NCBI GenBank assembly: GCA_016618085.1
Contig: JABLTG010000036.1
Coordinates: 62,001-126,000, forward strand
DNA: 64,000 bases
Source: Neovahlkampfia damariscottae
Taxonomy: Eukaryota > Heterolobosea > Selenaionea > Neovahlkampfiida > Neovahlkampfiidae
Direction: 5' to 3'
Numbering within the stretch: the first letter of the stretch is position 1; each line of letters begins with the position of its first letter. The notes under the pieces were generated by a model, which was given only the letters and a program-made list of their open reading frames with translations, searched no databases and was not told where the DNA came from. Shown here one piece after another: positions 32,358 through 42,556 of the stretch. The translations under genes were made by a program, and so were the position numbers.

Positions 32358-32362
32358 TTTTT
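32358..32362 (+). terminator. Pol III terminator (T5) after tRNA-Leu
   Basis: TTTTT three bases past the discriminator base of the tRNA. Confidence 0.7.
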
Positions 32363-32461
32363 GTTCTTTCCAAAAATCTGATTTTTTGATTGTTGAGTTT
32401 CATTGTTGATTTCTTGGTTCTTTCTGGATTTTGAGATGGTTTCGGTCAAAAAATAAAAAAT

Positions 32462-34849
32462 TCATTTTATTTTTGATTTCTTCAAAAACTCGGATGCAGT
32501 TTCAAATCCTGCAAATTCTTCAGCGTTTCTTTTGTTTGAATGTTTATCTGGTGAAGGGGTTTCAATCATACACTGATCATCAAAATCATATTGACTCTAA
32601 AATATTAGAAGTTGTCTAAATTTACATCTAATGGATACAGATTCAGTTTGTTTGGAAACAAACTATCGAATGACTCATTTTCATCTTTTAATGAATCACT
32701 TTCATCATCCGATTCCAAATCTTCATATTTTGTTTCAAGAAATTTATTTCCTTCTTTTTTCAAATCTTTGAATTTCTTCTCCAAAGGAATGATTTCCAAG
32801 TCATTTGAAGATGATTTTGTCAAATCAAATAAAAAACCTGATTTCTCTTGAGCACAAATTCTCTCACCGAATGATCTTTTTGCACTATGAGAAAGAAACA
32901 ACAATTCTTTTGCCCTAGTCATTCCAACAAAAAATAAACGTCTAATGAATTAAATATAGAATAGATATCAAACCTTTCTTCTTTTTTTTCTTCATCAGAT
33001 TGTGCAAGAAAACTTGGTAATATACCTTCTTCAATGCATGGAATGAATACAATTGGCCATTCCAAACCTTTTGAACGATGTAATGTTGAGATTCTAATGG
33101 AATCATTAGTGTTAATGCTTGATGCTCTATCAAGAAGCGATTCCACATAATCAATAAATGTTTCAATTGGTGATTTTGTTGAATCCAATTCTATCTTCTT
33201 TGCAGTTTCATATAATTCATTTAAATCTTCCCATTTTTGATTAAAATAAACTTTAAAATTTCTGTGAAGATATGCAGTCAATTTTTCTATCAAATGTTTC
33301 ACAATATTCCCAATAGAATCTCCATCATTATTCATTTCTGTTATTCTGTTCACAATTTGGACATAATTTTGGATTCCAAGTTGATTTTCTTCATCAAATT
33401 TTTCTTTTTTTAAAATATTAATGATAGATGTTTTCTCATAATTTTGGTAAACTGTTTCAATAACTTCAGCATCTATTCTTCTATTTGGGAAATTTATTGT
33501 TGCTGCAAAATATTGAAATTCTTGAGTTTGAACAAATTTCAAATAATTAAGAACTCCTTGAACTTCAGATGTATCAAAAAAACTTGATTGGGCCACAACT
33601 CTATAAGGAATCTCTTTTTTATGAAAATATTCTTCAAATTCTAATATATTAGAATATATTTAAATACAATACCTTTGATAATAGAGTTAGTGCGACATAA
33701 AATTGCAAAATCTCCATATTTCAAATTTCTTTCTTTTTTTAGTGATTGAATTTTTCCTGAAATATATTCTAATTCTTGATCCATTGAAAAGCATTCCTTC
33801 ACTACAATTTTATCTCCTTCTCCTTTTATTGAAGTTAATTCTCTGTCTTCATCTTTGTCCCTCAATGGTTTCATCAATTTTGAAGATGCACGTAAAATTG
33901 TTTGTGTTGATCTGTAATTAATTTTCAAATAAATCTTTTTTACATTTGGGAAATTTTTAACAAATTTTTGTAGATTTCGAACATTTGCGTATCTCCAAGT
34001 GAAAATTGTTTGTTCTGGATCACCAACAACCATAATCCTGTTATGCACGGAAGTTAATTTCAAACAAAGACTATTTTTTAAAAAAAAGAATATATTACTC
34101 ATATTGTAAATTGTTAGTGTCCTGAAATTCATCCACCAAAAGATATTTAATCTTTGAAGAAATTTCTTGAAGACATTCTTCATTATCCAACAAATCTAAA
34201 CATTTGACCAATAGATCATCATAATCTAACATATTCTTTTCTTTTAAAACTTTGAGGTATTGTGAATAATATCTATACATATCAACAGAACCGCACGCTT
34301 TTGATTCTTTGATCATTTGTGGTGTTTGTCTTTTATTTTTTGCTTCACTTATTTTCTTTATACAATCCCCAGACGTTGTTTCTTCAATTTGTTCTTCTTC
34401 AATGATTTTTCGAAGAATATCTCTTTGTTCTACATCTTTACAAATATTGAATTTTTTGATACCAATTTTTGAACCATGGTTTTTGAGAAGTTGATGACAA
34501 ATGGAATGAAATGTTGATATTTGAATATTTTTTACATTGCAAACTTTTTGAGTTCTTTCGCTCATTTCTTCTTTTGCTCTTCTTGAAAATGTCAATGCAA
34601 CAATTTCTGTGGGTTTAACTTTGAATTCGTCAAGTATAAACTTAATTCTATGCGTTATAACCTTGATTATGAATATATTATTTGATTAAATTACCGTTGT
34701 TTTTCCAGTACCTAAAATATATTTTTCTATTAATTTTTCTCTTTTGTTTTGTTACCTGGACCTGCAAAAATGACAGAAACTGGTTCTTTTGTCATTATTG
34801 CTTGTTTTTGATGTTCATTTAATTTTGTGGACGAACCATTTCCGCTCAT
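32462..34849 (-). CDS. UvrD/Rep (SF1A) DNA helicase, SRS2/PcrA-like
   Basis: 729 residues, seven exons (introns 34712-34755, 34662-34694, 34071-34098, 33641-33672, 32942-32973, 32597-32625). Exon 2 is 17 nt (34695-34711) and carries the P-loop core. Motifs: Q motif KLNEHQKQAI, Walker A AGPGTGKT (29-36), TFSRRAKEEMSER (Ia), TFHSICHQLL, LLVDEFQDTNNLQ (II), VVGDPEQTIFTWRYA (III), LKINYRST (IV), ISTLHRSKGLEW (V), EERRLFFVGMTRAK (VI). A 3'-5' translocase that in yeast (Srs2) strips Rad51. The motif set is bacterial PcrA/UvrD-like; tiny host-style introns mean it is long resident if transferred. Acidic C-terminal tail. Confidence 0.92.
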
Positions 34850-34940
34850 AAAAATGTTGTTCGTTGTTTCTTGCGAACGAAAATGAATTGCTAATCATTG
34901 GTCAATTCTTCAACAAATAAAATCTCCAAAGGGATAAATC
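34850..34940. promoter_or_regulatory. 91-bp divergent promoter (helicase / cyclophilin)
   Basis: AATCATTGGTCAATT at about 34894-34908 lies 35-45 bp from both starts and can serve both directions. Confidence 0.5.
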
Positions 34941-35712
34941 ATGAGTAAACCTTCTTCCAAACTTGAAAAACAAGAAAAATATAAAAAGAAATATAAAAAA
35001 AATTACCTTGCAATCAATAAATTACATTTAAAAAATGATGATGAATATCAAGAAATGGAAAAAGAACAAAAACAAAAAAAAGTGAACTTTGATGAATTAT
35101 TTGTAAAAAAACCAAAAACAAAATTTGATGACTTATTTGATAAAATTAAAAAAACAGATTATAAATCATATATCAGAATAGAAACTAATTTTGGAAATTT
35201 GAACTTTGAAATTTTTGCCTCAGAGACACCAATAGCCAGTTTAAACTTTATAAGATTATGTCAACAGAAAAAATATAATAATTCAATTTTTCACAGAATG
35301 ATACCAGGATTCATGATGCAAGTAAGTCCAAGAAAAAAAGAAATTAATTTTTTTAAAGGGTGGAAAAATACCTTCGAACTGTATTTATGAAAAACCATTT
35401 CCAAATGAAATAAATGAAAATATAAAATTTGAATTTGAAGGATTACTTGGAATGGCGAACACAGGACCAAATTCAAACACAACAGAAGTACCCAAATTTA
35501 ATAGATTAACTTCTTTTTAGTTTTTTGTGACATTTGCACCTTTGAATCATTTAAATGATAAATACTCTTGTTTTGGTAAATTGGTTGGAGGAAAAAAAAT
35601 TTTAAAACAAATTGAATCTGTAGAAAGAACTAAAAGTGATAAACCTTTGAAAGATATCAAAATTTTGAACACAATTGTTTATTTTGATCCTTTTGAAGAA
35701 CTTTCAAAATGA
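34941..35712 (+). CDS. Cyclophilin-type peptidyl-prolyl isomerase with basic N-terminal extension
   Basis: 233 residues, three exons (introns 35322-35358, 35488-35520). A charged N-terminal helix of about 75 residues (KKYKKNYLAIN, FDELFVKK twice) precedes the cyclophilin fold: IRIETNFGNLNFEIF, FHRMIPGFMMQGG with the catalytic Arg, LLGMANTGPNSN, FFVTFAPLNHLNDKYSCFGKLVGG. The GSQ usually before FFVT reads NTTE here, and the Trp that confers cyclosporin binding is Asn (HLND). The extension and divergent pocket resemble spliceosomal cyclophilins such as CWC27 or PPIL types, but no orthologue is certain. Confidence 0.82.
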
Positions 35713-35800
35713 ATAAAAAATGAACCAATCAACATCAATAAAACTTCATCATTTGAGCACTTTTTTTTTTGAATACACACACAAGTAACAACACTCTCAA

Positions 35801-36299
35801 ATGTCCGAAACAGAAGATTTAAAAAGAGATATAATCGCAGCTGCTTCTTTGAATCAATGCAAACAGGAAGCAAGAAAACTCCTTGAACAAAGATTTAAAG
35901 GAAGTTCAGAAAAACAAAGTCAGTTGGTTGAAGATACATATCTCAAATGTCTCACAAAATATGCTCAAGTTTAAAAAAAAAAACATTAAAAACAAAATAG
36001 AAATTCGAAAATTGGGGTTCTGCTGAAAGTAAATCTGGTTTTCTTTATTACTTCAATAGAGAAGAACAAAAATCACAATGGAATCGACCTGTTGAAATTG
36101 AGGAAGATATTGAAGTAAAATTTGAAACTAAATCTAATTTTCAAAGCTTGGAAAAACAATAAATGACAGAACGGAACCATGGATGGAATGTGAATTTTTA
36201 CACATAAAATTACTTCAATGTGAAAAAGCTTCTGATTCACAAAATGGATGTATGGTTGAAGCAAATAGATTATTTAGATGTCTGAAGCAAAGAATGTAA
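35801..36299 (+). CDS. WW-domain protein with C-terminal twin CX9C (CHCH-like) motif
   Basis: 144 residues, three exons (introns 35969-36000, 36115-36146), with AACCAATC at 35723-35730. Residues 1-56: helical, two Cys. Residues about 57-85: WW domain (FENWGSAESKSGFLYYFNR ... SQWNRP; first Trp, aromatic pair, second Trp, Pro). Residues about 100-144: C-EFLHIKLLQ-C and C-MVEANRLFR-C, two exact CX9C motifs as in CHCH proteins oxidised by Mia40 in the mitochondrial intermembrane space. I know no named protein with this combination. It may be an intermembrane-space assembly factor that binds Pro-rich peptides, or a cytosolic protein with structural disulfides. Confidence 0.7.
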
Positions 36300-36383
36300 A
36301 AAAAAAAAAAAAAAAAAAATTAATTTATTTTTTCAGAGATTCAGAATAAAATATCATTATCAAGCAAAAAAATGGATGTTTTT

Positions 36384-37200
36384 CTAAAGCTGCTTTTTTA
36401 TTTTCCACCATTTTTTATGTAAAATACGTAACTCTTTTGGAACAGTTCTTTTGTTATACTTCCATGGTTTATGTTCATGTTCGTAATGTATAACTTTAAT
36501 AGGTTCTTCACTGATTTTCATATTTTTTGAAAGTATATATTGATCAGCATTGTACTTAAATTTTAAAGGTTGATATTTGTTTTTAAAATAACTATTTAAA
36601 AAACCTTGATCTGCTTTATCATATGAAGGCAACTTATTTTCCAACTTTTTTAAAATATCTTTGAACTTAATTTTTGAAGGTTTAGCTACGAAAACACCTG
36701 CATTAAAATGATCACAACAATCTATTGCTGCACTGAATTCTGGATAATTGAATAATTCATCAATATTTTTTAAAACCAAACAATCAGAGTCAATATAAAC
36801 AATTTTATCAAACATATCTAAATTGAACACCTAACCATTTTGTTAGAATTTTGTTTTTTTGAACGTTTAATTTGGTCAATGTTTTTGACCATCTGTCATG
36901 ATGAGTTTTTCCTTCATAAGGTGATTCAATGTCATTTACTTTTATAACTTCACATTTTTGCTGTTTCAATTTTTCAATTGATTCCTTTTTTACATCCGAA
37001 TTTACAACACAAACTATTCTACTTTTTGTATTTGTCAATTGTAAACTTTTAACCAAAACTTGAGCTCCTATGACATAACTTTCATCAGTAATTAATGTGA
37101 CATAAGCATTTTTATTATTTTCTTTTATTGGTATATTTTCATATTTCTGTTTAAAGAGGGGTTAAATTTTAAAATTTACATTTAACAATTGGAAGAACAT
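36384..37200 (-). CDS. GT8-family (glycogenin-like) glycosyltransferase, 5' end uncertain
   Basis: 249 residues from the first in-frame ATG (37200), three exons (introns 37147-37179, 36831-36864). Motifs: AYVTLITDESYVIGAQVLVKSL, VVNSDV, WSKTLTKLNVFNLDMFDKIVYIDSDCLVLKNIDELF (split by me at DSD, the metal site), FNAGVFVAKPS, DQGFLNSYF, KVIHYEHEHKPW. This is the glycogenin/galactinol-synthase type core. Upstream of ATG 37200 the same frame stays open to 37311 and encodes KRLIIIFLIAISFLFIFYFF, an ideal type II Golgi anchor, but no ATG precedes it. Either a non-AUG start, an unseen exon, or an assembly error. Confidence 0.8.
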
Positions 37201-37383
37201 ACTTTCATTTTTCTGATTTGAAAAATTGAAAAAATAAAAAATGAATAAAAATGATATAGCAATCAAAAAAATTATGATTAAACGTTTTTGTTGTTTGTTT
37301 TGCCTAAACACTTTGAAAAACTATTTGATTGGTGGGAAATTAATCATTGGTCAATTACAAAAACATCAAGTTCTCTTTGGTTT
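37201..37383. promoter_or_regulatory. Divergent promoter (GT8 / AP-4 mu)
   Basis: GATTGGTG near 37327 and CATTGGTC near 37347. The part below about 37311 may instead be coding for the GT8 membrane anchor. Confidence 0.4.
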
Positions 37384-38917
37384 ATGGAGTGTATCTCTCA
37401 ATTTTTTATTTTATCCCTGAGAGGAGACAAAATCATCTATAAGGATTGTAATACTAGTCAAAAAAATTAATTTTAATTTTCTAAAAAAGTTCGGAGTGAT
37501 ATTTCAGGAGGTGTAGAAGAAATATTTTTTCGTAGATCAAAATCTTCAAAAGGAGATTTAGTTCCATGTTTTGTAATTAAAAAAAAATCAATTCAAATTT
37601 TTAAAAGAACGAAAAAGGAGTCAATTTTATTCACCTTAAAAGACAAAACATGTACTTTGTTTGTACTACAAGATATAATATTTCAGGTTTACTTGTACTT
37701 GAATATTTAGAACGTTTATGTGTTGTTTTACGTGATTTTATCGGTGTTGAATCAGAACAAAGTTATAGAAAGAACTTTTTATTGATTTATGAAATCTTGG
37801 ATGAAATTGCGGTATTTTTTTGAAACTAAATTAATTTTCTGATAGGATTATGGGTATATTCAAAATACAATGGGTTTAAAATATTTTGTCATCAACGAAC
37901 CAAACGAAGATTTGAGTTATGATTCAATTTTTACCTTACCAGTAAATACTGTTATCAACAACGTAAAAAAAAACCAAAGAAACTAAAACATTAAAAGTTG
38001 AGAAATAAAACAAAGTCATCACTTTCTGTCAGTCGTTCTGTCCATTCAAAGAATAATTCAAAAAATGAAGTATTTGTTGATGTTTTAGAAACAGTTCATT
38101 GTTTATTTTCAAATGGATCAATTGTAAGAGCAGAAGTTGTTGGTACAGTTGTTATGAAATCATATTTATTAGGTCAACCAACTTTAAGTTTTGCTTTAAA
38201 TGAAAATTTAGTAATTGGAAGACAAAATTCTTATGAATCAACTTATGGTGGATTATGTATTCTTGATTCTTGTAATTTCAGTGAAATATGTCAATTAAAT
38301 GAATTTTCAAATCAAAAAGTTATTAACCTTTGTCCACCTGAAGGTGAATTTACACTAATGAATTATAGAATCACAGCACCTTACAATATGCCTTTTAGAA
38401 TTGAAACATATCTTGATTATGCAAGTAAATATAAACTTGAAATGTCCATTAAGGTAAAATCAATATTCAAACTGTAATATTTTTGTCTAGCTCACTTCAA
38501 CTTATCCAAAAGCTACTGTTGCTTCAAAAGTACAAGTTTTGATTCCTGTTCCAAAAGTTACAAATACAATTAGTGTTGATCATGATAAAGCAAAGACATC
38601 AGTTGAATATGACTCCACAGAGAAAACAGCTCTTTGGGAAATTACAGCATTTCCAGGTGAAGAAGTTATCGAATGTAAAATCTCAATCTCTCTTACAAAT
38701 CCAATTATTGGTGATTTTAAAAAATCATGTGGTCCTATTTCAATGAAGTTTGAATTACCAGCGATGAATGTTTCAGATTTTCAAATTAAGTATCTCAAAG
38801 TTCGAGAACGAAGCAAATCCTACAGTCGTAAGTTTTTTTATTTGTATTAAAAATTACTCAGCATCAAGTTGGATTCGATATATTACACTTGCTGGTGATT
38901 ATTGCAGTAGATTTTAA
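37384..38917 (+). CDS. AP4M1: AP-4 complex subunit mu
   Basis: 438 residues, seven exons (introns 37448-37489, 37573-37607, 37812-37845, 37963-37997, 38454-38490, 38828-38861). N-terminal longin: MECISQFFILSLRGDKIIYKDFRSD, EIFFRR, CFNEKGVNFIHLKRQNMYFV, then LRDFIGVESEQSYRKNFLLIYEILDE. MHD: VFVDVLETVHCLFSNGS, MKSYLLGQPTLSFALNENL, WEITAFPGEE, WIRYITLAGDY. The FNxxGVNxxHxK segment and FFR pattern fit AP-4 better than AP-1/2/3 mu. AP-4 sorts cargo at the trans-Golgi network. Upstream are GATTGGTG (about 37327) and CATTGGTC (about 37347), shared with the GT8 gene. Confidence 0.85.
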
Positions 38918-39047
38918 GTAAAAATTTAAAATTATTTTGTTCATCAAATTTGATTGGTTTTTATTTTCCCTCCAAAAACCGTTTAAAGAGACAGTTTGAT
39001 TGGCTGATTAAAACTGACGCAACAACAACTGACGCAAAACAAGCACG

Positions 39048-40463
39048 ATGTTTTCACAGAACTTCAACACAAACATATCCACATTTTTGGATCAAAATAT
39101 GGTAAGAAAAGTAAATATCTTACCTGTGATAGTATGAACCAACCTCAAGATTATCAGACATTGATTTTCTTATGAGCTCAAAACTTAAAATTTCCGACAC
39201 AAAATCACCATTTGAACCTGTAACACTTGAAAATTTTGATAATAGTCTTACAAATATAAATCAACAACTCTCAGAATTTGGATTTCCTGGTCCAGTTGTC
39301 CTTGAAGCAAACACAAATAATATTTTTGTTCTTGAAACTTTTATTGCAATGATATCACAGAAAAGAGTAATATACCTAATTTAAATTCTAATTAAATTTC
39401 AAAGTATGACAATGAAAAAATTGAAGAGCTCAAAGAAGATGTGAGAAGAAATGAATTAGATTTGAACAATACCACAAATAACTTGATTGATTTAGAAAGA
39501 AAATATAACAGAAAATTAAGTGAAATTGATCTTTTAAAGGACAATCATCGGTAAATTAAAGTTATAATCAATTAAATTTCAAAACAGAAACGAATTGAAA
39601 AGAGAACGTATCATGAAAGCAAAAGTATCAAAAGAACGCGATTCATACGCATTGAAATACAGAGATATGAAACAAAAACAAACTCAATATCATAATAAAT
39701 ACCTTCAAACCGAAAAAATATGCTCTTCACTTAAAGAAAAACTTCAAAGAGCTTTAAATGACAAAGGAATGAAAGAATCTGGAATGGGAATACTCAATGC
39801 AATTCCAAAGAATACTGTAAAACAAGATATAATGAAATCCACAATCATTCAAGCTTTAGAAGATGATTATGATGTGCTTTTAAAAGAAAATGAAGAAATG
39901 AGATCATACTTAAAAGGATTAAACGAAGAAATGGAAGAAATAAGAACATATTTCGAAAGAAAAACAACATCAAATTATAATATTCATCCTGGAATGTTTG
40001 ATTTACCATTTGAATCAGTCAAAGATTCAATAGAAGATTATTATCATTGTAAAATGGAAGCTATTTTAGAATTGATTGAAATTGATAAAGAAAATGAAAT
40101 CACATTAGATGAAATTCAAGAAAGACTTGATGAAGAATCTCTTTCTTATTTCGTTCAATTACAACAAAAAGTTGAAGATCAACTTGTTATTATTCAAGAA
40201 CAAGATAATTTATTACAACATTGTCTTGCTGACATACAAAATGAAGATGATTATTTTTCTGATTTAACTCAATCATTTACTGATAATTTGTAATTAACTT
40301 TTAATTTTATTCAAATTCTTTTCATAGAATCCAAACTGTTTCTGAAGACCATGAAAAAAAAATGAATCAATTCAAAAAAAACAAAAATGATGTTTTCAAG
40401 AAATTTACTCAACAAATGAATCAAGAAAATACTAGCTTTACAAATAATTCAATTTATTTTTAA
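39048..40463 (+). CDS. Coiled-coil protein, ADIP/SSX2IP (Msd1)-like
   Basis: 423 residues, five exons (introns 39102-39132, 39367-39404, 39551-39587, 40290-40327). GATTGGTT and GATTGGCT lie 40-100 bp upstream. After about 70 residues the segment LSEFGFPGPVVL ... FVLETFIAMISQKRYDNEKIEE leads into a long coiled coil with a conserved-looking ERKYNRKLSEIDLLK, LKRER, KLQRALNDKG run. This order (GFP motif, short helix, coiled coil ending in L.DKG) fits the ADIP family, which anchors gamma-tubulin complexes or centriolar satellites. The family link is by pattern only; a generic coiled-coil protein is the alternative. Confidence 0.55.
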
Positions 40464-40516
40464 TTAAAAATTTCTTCTTCTTGAATTTGGAATTGACCAA
40501 TCATTTTCCACCAATC

Positions 40517-42527
40517 ATGAGAAAAGAAAAAATTTCTGTTGAAGGTGATATACGCTTCGGAAATTATGATGTATATAGAACTTTAACGATCGCAAATAAG
40601 CTTCCACAATCACAGTTATCTTTGTCTTTTGGAATTCAATCAGCAGATGACTATTCTTGTTGTATATATCTTCAAAGACGTACAGGTGAACCTCAACGAG
40701 TCGTTTTGGTAATTTTTCAATGTATTTTGATTCAAATAGTTTTCAGATATCTATGACTTAAAACTAGAAACTGATGGACTTTCATTTAGAGTTATTGGAA
40801 ACGACAATCTTTTTGTGCTTTCAATGGACGAAAATGAAAGATCAGAAACGAAGATTGAAAAATTGTACCACATTATCATAAATATACAAAAGAACAATGA
40901 TATCCAATTCAAAGATTTTGATGAAAAAAAATCAAAAACAAGAGTATTCATGACGGACAAAAAAAGAAAAAAAACTACACAAAGATCAAACAAAGAAAAT
41001 GATCAAATATATCCACAGTATGGAAATGAAAATGATTCTAATGATGAATTTGAAATTGAAAAATCAAAAAAAAGACAAACAACGAGAAAACCACCAAAAA
41101 AGAAAAAAAAAGAACAAATGAATACTTTAGATAGTCATGGATTTGATTGTCAAAAATTAAGTGACCAAGAAGAAGAAGAACAAGAACAAGAACAAAAAAT
41201 AGAAAAAATTTTAAATTTTGATTCAAAAAAGAATGAATATTTGGTGAAATGGATCAATTCATCATCAACAACTTGGGAACCAAAATCAAAATTAAATTGT
41301 GAAAACTTGATCAAAGAATTTAATGACGAAAAAAAAAAAGAAAAAAAAGAAATTTTCATTATTGAAGATGAAGAAGAAACAAAAGAAAAAAGAACACTTA
41401 GTTTTTGGGATCGAGAGTTAATAAAAGAACAACAAAATAAAATAATAGATGATACTTTTGATTATGAAGATGAAACTATTAAAAATTCAGATGATGATTA
41501 TCAACCACCTGTTAGTTCACCTATTGATGATGATTTTTCATTTTCAGGTCAAATTACAATGGATGACTATCTACCTGCAAGAAGAGAAACAAGAAGTTCA
41601 AAAAAAGTATATCAAGAAGAAGAAGGTTTTGAAAATCTTGGAAATACTTGTTATATGAATTCAATTCTTTTTGCACTTTCAAATTTAGAAAATTTTAAAA
41701 AAAATTTGAAAAATGAAAAATTTGATTCAAATAATGAGAAATATAAAATCATGTCACTTTTGAAAAAATTAATTTTTAATTTAAAAGGGAATAAATGTAC
41801 AGAATTAGAGGATTTAAAAAAGATTATTGAAAAAAAGAATAATCAATTTACAGGACATAGTCAACAAGATGCTCATGAATTTTTAATGACTTGTTGTAAT
41901 TTTATTTCAGAGTTTGATTTAGGTGTTGAATGTCCAATTGATTTAAATTTTAATTTTGAAGTTATCAAAACATTTTATTGTACAAAATGTAAAGATTCAT
42001 CAATTAAAGAAGAATCATTTATTGATATTATTTTAAATTTAAATGAAGAAAAGAATGTTTCAAATTTATTAGATTCATTCTTTAAAACTGAAAATTTAGA
42101 AAAAAAATGTGAAAAATGTAATCATAGAGAATCAACTGTAACCTATGAAATTAAAAAATTACCAAAATGTTTCATTTTACAATTAAAAAGATTTGAACCT
42201 AATATTGTTAATAATGAATTTATAGGTTTAAAAAAAGTAAAAGAAGAAATTGAAATTATGAATCAACTTGATTTTGAAAAATTTTGTAAAATCAACGTTG
42301 GTGAAAAAGAAGAAATTAAAAATATATTTGATTTAAAATCAATTATTGTCCATAGTGGATCATCACCAAATAGTGGACATTATACTTGTTATATTAAAAA
42401 TTCAGATGAAATTTGGTATGAATGTAATGATAATGTAATTACAAAACAAAGAAAACATGAACCTGTTTTAAAAGATAAAATGATAAAAAAGAATGCATAT
42501 ATTTTATTTTATGAAATAAATGAGTGA
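40517..42527 (+). CDS. Deubiquitinase with PH-like, chromodomain and USP domains (USP37-like)
   Basis: 659 residues; one intron 40709-40739. Residues 1-95: PH-like fold (YLQRRTGEPQRVVLF, LSFRVIGNDNLFVLSMDE, KIEKLYHIIINIQ) similar in plan to the N-terminal PH of USP37/26/29. Residues about 100-210: Lys/Glu-rich linker. About 219-262: chromodomain (KILNFDSKKNEYLVKWI, STTWEPKSKL, LIKEFN). About 360-659: USP catalytic domain with Cys box GFENLGNTCYMNSI (Cys about 367), QQDAHEFL, paired CxxC zinc ligands, and His box SGHYTCYIK (His about 610) with WYECND. It should remove ubiquitin from chromatin-bound targets. The ATG lies directly in a CCAATCATG string. Confidence 0.83.
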
Positions 42528-42556
42528 AAAAAAAAAGATATTAATTTTTTAAATGA

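Noticed and set aside
36300-36325. Long A-run as the poly(A) tail of a retrocopy
   Set aside because: It follows the WW/CX9C gene that has two introns, has no target-site duplication, and A-runs of this kind are common throughout.
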